DNA from: an uncultured Paracoccaceae bacterium
Lineage (GTDB): Bacteria > Pseudomonadota > Alphaproteobacteria > Rhodobacterales > Rhodobacteraceae
Length of the DNA: 64,000 bases
NCBI GenBank assembly: GCA_947487205.1
Contig: CANKVU010000022.1
Coordinates: forward strand, 1 to 64,000
Reading direction: 5' to 3'
Below are positions 59,475-64,000 of this stretch, one piece after another. The position numbers were made by a program, and so were the translations under genes. The notes beneath the pieces were generated by a model, which was not told the DNA's origin, searched no databases, and saw nothing but the letters and a program-made list of their open reading frames with translations. Position 1 is the stretch's first letter; every line of letters begins with the position of its first letter.

Positions 59475-60707
59475 ATGTCACGGATGTTCTGGACCCGCGC
59501 GGGCGCGGTGACGCGGCGCGGCGCGCTCGCCGCCGGTACGGTCGCGCTGGCGGCGCTCGCCACGCCCCTCTCAGCGCAGGAAAGCGTGAATGTGGGCGTC
59601 ATCCTGCCCCTTTCGGGCCCCAACGCGCAGTTCGGGATCAATTCGCGCAACGGCATCGAGCTCGTCGCCAACGAGATCAACGAGAACGGCGGCATCGAGG
59701 CGCTGGGCGGCGCCCGGATCAACCTCGTGGTCGCCGACGCCACCTCGAACCCGACCCAGGCCGCGACCGTGGCGCAGCGCATGCTGTCCCAGGACGAGGT
59801 GGTGGCGGTGCTCGGGGCCTTCGCCTCGTCGCTGACGCTCGCGATCTCCGAGGTGACGGAACGGCGCCAGGTGCCGCTCCTGACCATGTCCTTCTCCGAC
59901 CAGATCACCGATCGCGGCTTCGAATGGGTCTACCAGATCGTGCCGGTGGGCTCCGAGCTGGGCCGCGCGACCTTCGATTACGCGGTCGCCCTGGCCGAGG
60001 CGAACGGCGAAAGCCTCGACCGGGTGGCGATCATGTACGAGGACACGGCCTACGGCACCAGCCAGGCCGAGGGGCTGCGCGCCGCCGCCCAGGAGGCCGG
60101 CGTCGACCTGGTGATGGACGAGGCCTATCCGCTGGGCATCACCGACGTGAGCCCGCTCATCAACCAGCTGCGCCGCTCGGACGCGCAGGTCGTGTTCCCG
60201 GTCAGCTACCTCAACGATTCGCTCCTGATCGTCCGCTCGATGCGCCAGCAGGGGATCGAGATCCCGACGATCGGCGGCGCGGCCGGCTACATCATCCCCG
60301 ATTTCCGCGAGGGGCTGGGCGATCTGACCGAGAACGTGCTGTCGATCTCTCCGGCCGCCTACGACCAGGCACCGGACCTGACCGACCGCTTCCGCGAGGA
60401 ATACGGATACTTCATGGTCCACGAGGCTCAGGAGCACGCCGCCTTGATGGGGGTCCTGGTCTCGGCGCTCGAAGCCGCCGGCTCGACCGAGGCGGCCGCC
60501 GTCAAGGAGCAGCTCGACACGATGACCTTCGACGAGGGCTGGGCCGCGGTCATGACCGGCGGCGAGGTCGAGTTCGACGACCAGGGCCGCAACCCCAACG
60601 CCGTCCCGCTGATGGTGCAATGGCGCGGGGGCGAGCTCGTCACCGTCTGGCCCGAGGAATACGCCACCGGCGAGGCCGTCTGGAAAACCACGAGCGCCGG
60701 CGAATGA
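59475..60707 (+). CDS. Branched-chain-amino-acid-type ABC transporter substrate-binding protein
   Basis: A 410-aa periplasmic binding protein with a secretion signal bearing an RR pair (TRRGALAAGTVALAALATPL, cleaved after LSAQ). The type I fold is VNVGVILPLSGPNAQFGINS, VVAVLGAFASSLTLAISEVT. ATG 59475 follows AGGGAGGAAA. The Liv-type ABC family takes amino acids, amides, aromatic acids or short organic acids; the GntR setting points to a carboxylate. First gene of the operon. Confidence 0.93.
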   Translation: MSRMFWTRAGAVTRRGALAAGTVALAALATPLSAQESVNVGVILPLSGPNAQFGINSRNGIELVANEINENGGIEALGGARINLVVADATSNPTQAATVAQRMLSQDEVVAVLGAFASSLTLAISEVTERRQVPLLTMSFSDQITDRGFEWVYQIVPVGSELGRATFDYAVALAEANGESLDRVAIMYEDTAYGTSQAEGLRAAAQEAGVDLVMDEAYPLGITDVSPLINQLRRSDAQVVFPVSYLNDSLLIVRSMRQQGIEIPTIGGAAGYIIPDFREGLGDLTENVLSISPAAYDQAPDLTDRFREEYGYFMVHEAQEHAALMGVLVSALEAAGSTEAAAVKEQLDTMTFDEGWAAVMTGGEVEFDDQGRNPNAVPLMVQWRGGELVTVWPEEYATGEAVWKTTSAGE

Positions 60708-60721
60708 CCCGGCCCCGGGCT

Positions 60722-60740
60722 GGGCGGCGCCGTGCCGCCC
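60722..60740 (+). repeat. Intercistronic hairpin after the binding-protein gene
   Basis: GGGCGGC / GCCGCCC, 7-bp arms with a 5-base loop, in the 56-base gap between the binding-protein stop and livH. Likely a 3' stabilising element that boosts binding-protein level. Confidence 0.6.
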
Positions 60741-60763
60741 GCCGCGCCTAGCGAGTTGACGCC

Positions 60764-61654
60764 ATGCAAACGATATACACGCTGACGCAGACGCTCGTGG
60801 ACGGCCTGCTGATCGGTGGCATCTACGCCGTGATCTCGATCGGTCTCAGCCTCGTCTTCGGCGTCATGCACATCGTCAACTTCGCCCATGCCGAGTTCCT
60901 GATGATCGGCATGTTCGTGGCGTGGTACGCCTGGGCCTGGCTCGGCCTCGACCCGATGCTTGGCGCGTTCCTGGCCCTCGGGGTGACGTTCCTCCTGGGG
61001 ATGGGGATGCAGCGCGTGCTGATCAAGCCGATCCTCGCCGCGCCGCAGGTGGCGCAGATCTTCCTGACGGTGGGGCTGCTCTTCGCGCTCGAAAACGCCG
61101 CCCTGCTGCTCTTCGGCGCCGATTACCGCTCCGTCTCCACCCCCTACCAGACCGAGGCGCTGAGCCTCTTCGCCTCGGGCGGCGAACGGATCATCGTGCC
61201 CTACGCCAAGCTCTTCGCGTTCCTGATGGCGCTGGGCCTCGGCGCCTCGGTCTGGCTGTTCCTGCAGCGGACCCGCACCGGTCAGGCGATGCGCGCCACC
61301 GCCCAGGACGCGACCGCGGCGCGGCTCATGGGGATCGACACCGACCGGATGTACATGCTGGCCTTCGGCCTGGGCACCGGCACCACGGCCTTCGGCGGCG
61401 CGGTGATCCTGCCCTACATCACCGCCTCGCCCACGGTGGGCTCGCAATACGTCGTGCTGATGTTCACCGCCGTCGTCCTGGGCGGCCTGGGCTCTGTGGC
61501 CGGCGCGGTGGTCGGCGGGCTCCTGGTGGGGCTGATCCAGTCCTTCTCGGCGCTGGTGCTGCCGATCCAGCTGCAGAACCTCATCCTCTTCGTGATCTTC
61601 ATCGCCGTCCTCGCGCTGAAGCCCGAGGGGATCCTGTCGCGGAGGACCGGTTGA
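60764..61654 (+). CDS. livH: Liv-type ABC transporter permease (LivH)
   Basis: A 296-aa permease with eight helices and the LivH patterns LVDGLLIGGIYAVISIGLSL, FGVMHIVNFAHAEFLMIGMF, and GLGSVAGAVVGGLLVGLIQS (the EAA-like cytoplasmic loop region). The stop TGA shares a base with the livM start. Confidence 0.95.
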   Translation: MQTIYTLTQTLVDGLLIGGIYAVISIGLSLVFGVMHIVNFAHAEFLMIGMFVAWYAWAWLGLDPMLGAFLALGVTFLLGMGMQRVLIKPILAAPQVAQIFLTVGLLFALENAALLLFGADYRSVSTPYQTEALSLFASGGERIIVPYAKLFAFLMALGLGASVWLFLQRTRTGQAMRATAQDATAARLMGIDTDRMYMLAFGLGTGTTAFGGAVILPYITASPTVGSQYVVLMFTAVVLGGLGSVAGAVVGGLLVGLIQSFSALVLPIQLQNLILFVIFIAVLALKPEGILSRRTG

Positions 61655-62658
61655 TGGCGCGGCGCGGCACCCTCGCGGCCTATGGCGGCCTCGCGATCCT
61701 CTTCGCGCTGCTGCCGCTCGTCCTCGATCCGCGGGGCTACGAAATGCGGGTCCTGTGCCTCGTGCTGCTCTTCGCGGCGCTGGGGCAGGCCTGGAACCTC
61801 GTGGGAGGGCTCGCCAACCAGATCTCCCTCGGACATGCGGCCTATTTCGGGATCGGCGCCTATGCCTCGACGATCCTGCAGCAGGTCGCGGGCCTCTCGC
61901 CCTGGATCGGGACGCTGGCGGGCATGGCGCTGGCGGCGCTGCTCGCCCTCCTCCTGAGCGTGCCGACCTTCCGGCTCAAGGGGCATTACTTCGCCCTGGC
62001 CACCCTTGCCGCGGGCGAGGCGATGCGGGTGATCGCCAATTCCTGGTCGGACCTGACCGGCGGCCCGGTCGGCATCTCGGTGCCGTTCAATCCCGGCTCG
62101 TCGGTCTGGATGATGCAGTTCCAGACGGTGCGCCCGAACTACTACATCTTCCTGGTCACGCTGATCCTCGTGACGGCGCTCTTCTGGAGGATCAAGACCG
62201 GCGCCATGGGCTACCGGCTGCGCGCCATCAAGGAGAACGAGCAGGCCGCCGAGGTGATCGGCGTCGACACCTACCGGGTGAAGCTCGTGGCCTCGCTCCT
62301 GTCCGCCGCGATCACGGCGTTCCTGGGCACGCTCTACGCGCAGTTCCAGTTCTTCTTCGACCCCGACACGATCTTCGGCCTCGCCGCCTTCTCGGTGAAG
62401 ATGGCGCTGGTCGCGATCCTGGGCGGCGTGGGCACCGTGGCCGGGCCGCTGATCGGCGCCGCCTTCATCATCCCGATGGAGGAGCTCGCCAACAGCTATT
62501 TCGGCAATTCCGCCGCCGGGCTGTCGCAATTCGCCTACGGAATCGTGCTGGTCGCGGTGATCCTCGTCAATCCTTACGGCATCGTGGCGCTCTTCGCCCG
62601 GCTGCGGGGCGGACGGCGCCGCGACCGCGCCTCTCGGGGCGGGGAGGCCCGCCCGTGA
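61654..62658 (+). CDS. livM: Liv-type ABC transporter permease (LivM)
   Basis: A 334-aa permease with the LivM signature LGQAWNLVGGLANQISLGHA, AYFGIGAYASTIL, and GYRLRAIKENEQAAEVIGVD, followed by ILGGVGTVAGPLIGAAF. ATG 61654 overlaps livH by one base; the end overlaps livG by four (GTGA). Confidence 0.95.
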   Translation: MARRGTLAAYGGLAILFALLPLVLDPRGYEMRVLCLVLLFAALGQAWNLVGGLANQISLGHAAYFGIGAYASTILQQVAGLSPWIGTLAGMALAALLALLLSVPTFRLKGHYFALATLAAGEAMRVIANSWSDLTGGPVGISVPFNPGSSVWMMQFQTVRPNYYIFLVTLILVTALFWRIKTGAMGYRLRAIKENEQAAEVIGVDTYRVKLVASLLSAAITAFLGTLYAQFQFFFDPDTIFGLAAFSVKMALVAILGGVGTVAGPLIGAAFIIPMEELANSYFGNSAAGLSQFAYGIVLVAVILVNPYGIVALFARLRGGRRRDRASRGGEARP

Positions 62659-63446
62659 CCGCGCCGCTGCTCGAGACGCGCAACCTGACGCGCCGGTTCG
62701 GCGGCCTCGTCGCCGTCAACGGCGTGAGTCTGTCCGTCTCCGCCGGCGAGATCGTGGGCCTGATCGGGCCCAACGGCGCGGGCAAGACGACCTTCTTCAA
62801 CCTGCTCGTCGGCCTCTTCCCGCCGAGTTCCGGCGAGGTCCTGTTCGAGGGCGCGCGGATCTCGGGCCGGCGGCCGCACGTCATCGCCCGCGCCGGCCTG
62901 ACCAAGACGTTCCAGAACGTCGCCCTCTTCATGGAAAGCTCGGTGCTCGACAACGTCGTCACCGGCGCGCTCCTGCATTCCGATCTGGGCGCGGCGCGCG
63001 CGCAGGCCCGCGCGACGCTGGAGCGGGTCGGGCTCGCCGCCGTGGCCGAGGTGCGGGCGGGCGAGCTGTCCTTCCCCGAACGCGCCCGGGTGGAGGTCGC
63101 CCGCGCCCTCTGCACGCGGCCGAAGCTTCTGCTCCTGGACGAGGTCATGGCCGCCCTGACGCCGCCCGAGATGGAAGAGATCATCGCCCTCGTGCGGAGC
63201 CTGCGCGACGAGGAGGGGATCGGTTTCATCGTGGTGGAGCATCACATGAAGGCGGTGATGAAGCTGTGCGAGCGCATCGTGGTGCTGAATTTCGGCGAGA
63301 TGATCGGCGATGGCCGCCCCGAGGCCATCGCCAACGACGACCGGGTGATCGAGGCCTATCTGGGCGGCGGGTTCCGCCGGCCGGACAGGGCCGGCGGCAG
63401 TGACGACGCCGACGGCGCCGGCGGGGCCAAGGGGGCGCGCGCATGA
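62655..63446 (+). CDS. livG: Liv-type ABC transporter ATPase (LivG)
   Basis: A 263-aa ATPase: Walker A GPNGAGKTT, Walker B LLLLDEVMAAL. The signature loop reads LSFPERARVE where LSGGQ/LSYGQ is usual, a diverged C-loop. The C-terminal ~20 residues are a Gly/Asp-rich tail. GTG start at 62655, coupled to livM. It pairs with LivF. Confidence 0.93.
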   Translation: MTAPLLETRNLTRRFGGLVAVNGVSLSVSAGEIVGLIGPNGAGKTTFFNLLVGLFPPSSGEVLFEGARISGRRPHVIARAGLTKTFQNVALFMESSVLDNVVTGALLHSDLGAARAQARATLERVGLAAVAEVRAGELSFPERARVEVARALCTRPKLLLLDEVMAALTPPEMEEIIALVRSLRDEEGIGFIVVEHHMKAVMKLCERIVVLNFGEMIGDGRPEAIANDDRVIEAYLGGGFRRPDRAGGSDDADGAGGAKGARA

Positions 63447-64000
63447 CCGCCCTGCTGGAGATCGCGGGCCTGTCGGGGTCCTACGGGCAGGGGGAGGTCC
63501 TGCACGACATCGACCTGCAGGTCGGCGCGCGCGAATTCCTGGCCGTGATCGGGGCGAACACGGCCGGAAAGAGCACCCTGCTCCGGGCGATCTCGGGGCT
63601 GCTGCCGCAGGTCACGGGCCGGATCGCGTTCGACGGCACCGACATCACGGCGCTGCCGGCGAACCGCATCCCCGCCCTGGGGATCGCCCATGTCCCCGAG
63701 GGGCGCCACGTCTTTCCGATGATGAGCGTCGAAGAGAACCTGCGGATGGGCGCCTATGCGCTCGACGACCGGCGCCGGGCCGATCGCGGCATCGAGCGCG
63801 TCTTCGGCCTGTTCCCGCGGCTGAAGGAACGCCGCCGCCAGCTTGCCGGCACGCTGTCGGGCGGCGAGCAGCAGATGGTGGCGGTGGGCCGCGGCATGAT
63901 GCTCGAGCCGCGGCTCCTGATCCTGGACGAGCCGAGCCTCGGCCTCGCGCCGATGGTGGTCGAGGAGATGCACGACCGGCTGCTGGAAATCCACGCCGAG
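63443..64000 (+). CDS. livF: Liv-type ABC transporter ATPase (LivF), truncated by window end
   Basis: The first 186 residues are present. Walker A reads GANTAGKST, with Thr where LivF proteins normally have Gly, still within GxxxxGK[ST]. Signature motif LSGGEQQM and Walker B LLILDEPSLGLAP are intact; the H-loop lies beyond the window. ATGA overlap with livG. Completes the five-gene Liv operon. Confidence 0.94.
   Translation, partial: MTALLEIAGLSGSYGQGEVLHDIDLQVGAREFLAVIGANTAGKSTLLRAISGLLPQVTGRIAFDGTDITALPANRIPALGIAHVPEGRHVFPMMSVEENLRMGAYALDDRRRADRGIERVFGLFPRLKERRRQLAGTLSGGEQQMVAVGRGMMLEPRLLILDEPSLGLAPMVVEEMHDRLLEIHAE

Overview
The window is GC-rich (roughly 68-70 %) chromosomal DNA of an alphaproteobacterium. 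It is most probably a member of Rhodobacterales (Roseobacter/Paracoccaceae type): it carries a VPLPA-CTERM sorted protein, a DUF1476 (ATPase zeta-like) gene, DctPQM TRAP and Liv-type ABC uptake systems, many ATGA/GTGA overlaps between genes, and frequent GTG/TTG starts. I see no rRNA, tRNA, CRISPR array or phage. Because of the GC content the opposite strands carry many long spurious reading frames, which are left out.

Layout. 0-6.9 kb: a P-loop ATPase with unclear ends, an amidoligase, a TerC-family membrane protein, then a five-gene glyoxalase (VOC)/GST/DUF1428 operon divergent from an HxlR regulator. 7.2-11.5 kb: a TPP-dependent acetolactate-synthase-like enzyme, a fosmidomycin-resistance-type MFS pump, and a MerR/cation-transporter pair with a classic long-spacer MerR promoter. 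11.5-15.4 kb: a DUF2333/hypothetical/DUF1476 operon divergent from an ECF sigma/anti-sigma pair, with two clear intrinsic terminators. 15.6-23.8 kb: an Mrp/Mbh-type cation antiporter operon (E-F-G-DEF fusion-C-D) with two further antiporter-like subunits. Its mrpD is frameshifted at a G7 run, and a decayed dabB-like gene follows.

24-36.5 kb: a hypothetical gene, LysR/OsmC, DUF3618 and a PhnA-like membrane protein. These precede a tight six-gene operon: TPP enzyme, iron alcohol dehydrogenase, PhaE, class III PhaC, a 638-aa CoA-transferase and an alpha/beta hydrolase. This reads as a self-contained route from a 2-oxo acid to a hydroxyacyl-CoA and on to a polyester, and it is the most interesting system in the window. 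36.5-40.6 kb: a patch that looks AT-richer than its surroundings, with two charged small proteins, a dead IS3-family element and a groES-groEL pair behind a sigma-32-like promoter; it may be imported.

41.5-51.7 kb: phosphodiesterase, HNH protein, K+ channel, GNAT, VPLPA-CTERM protein, DrrAB-type ABC exporter, two small ORFs, a Tat-exported PhoX-like phosphatase behind a possible Pho box, and an MFS permease. 51.7-64 kb: a catabolic locus centred on a GntR/FadR-type regulator. Leftward runs a dehydrogenase, hydrolase, carboxymuconolactone-decarboxylase-like gene and TRAP transporter; rightward run a lactonase-like metallo-hydrolase and a Liv ABC transporter, cut by the window end in livF. Related ATTGTC/GACAAT sites in the three intergenic regions suggest that one regulator controls both uptake systems.
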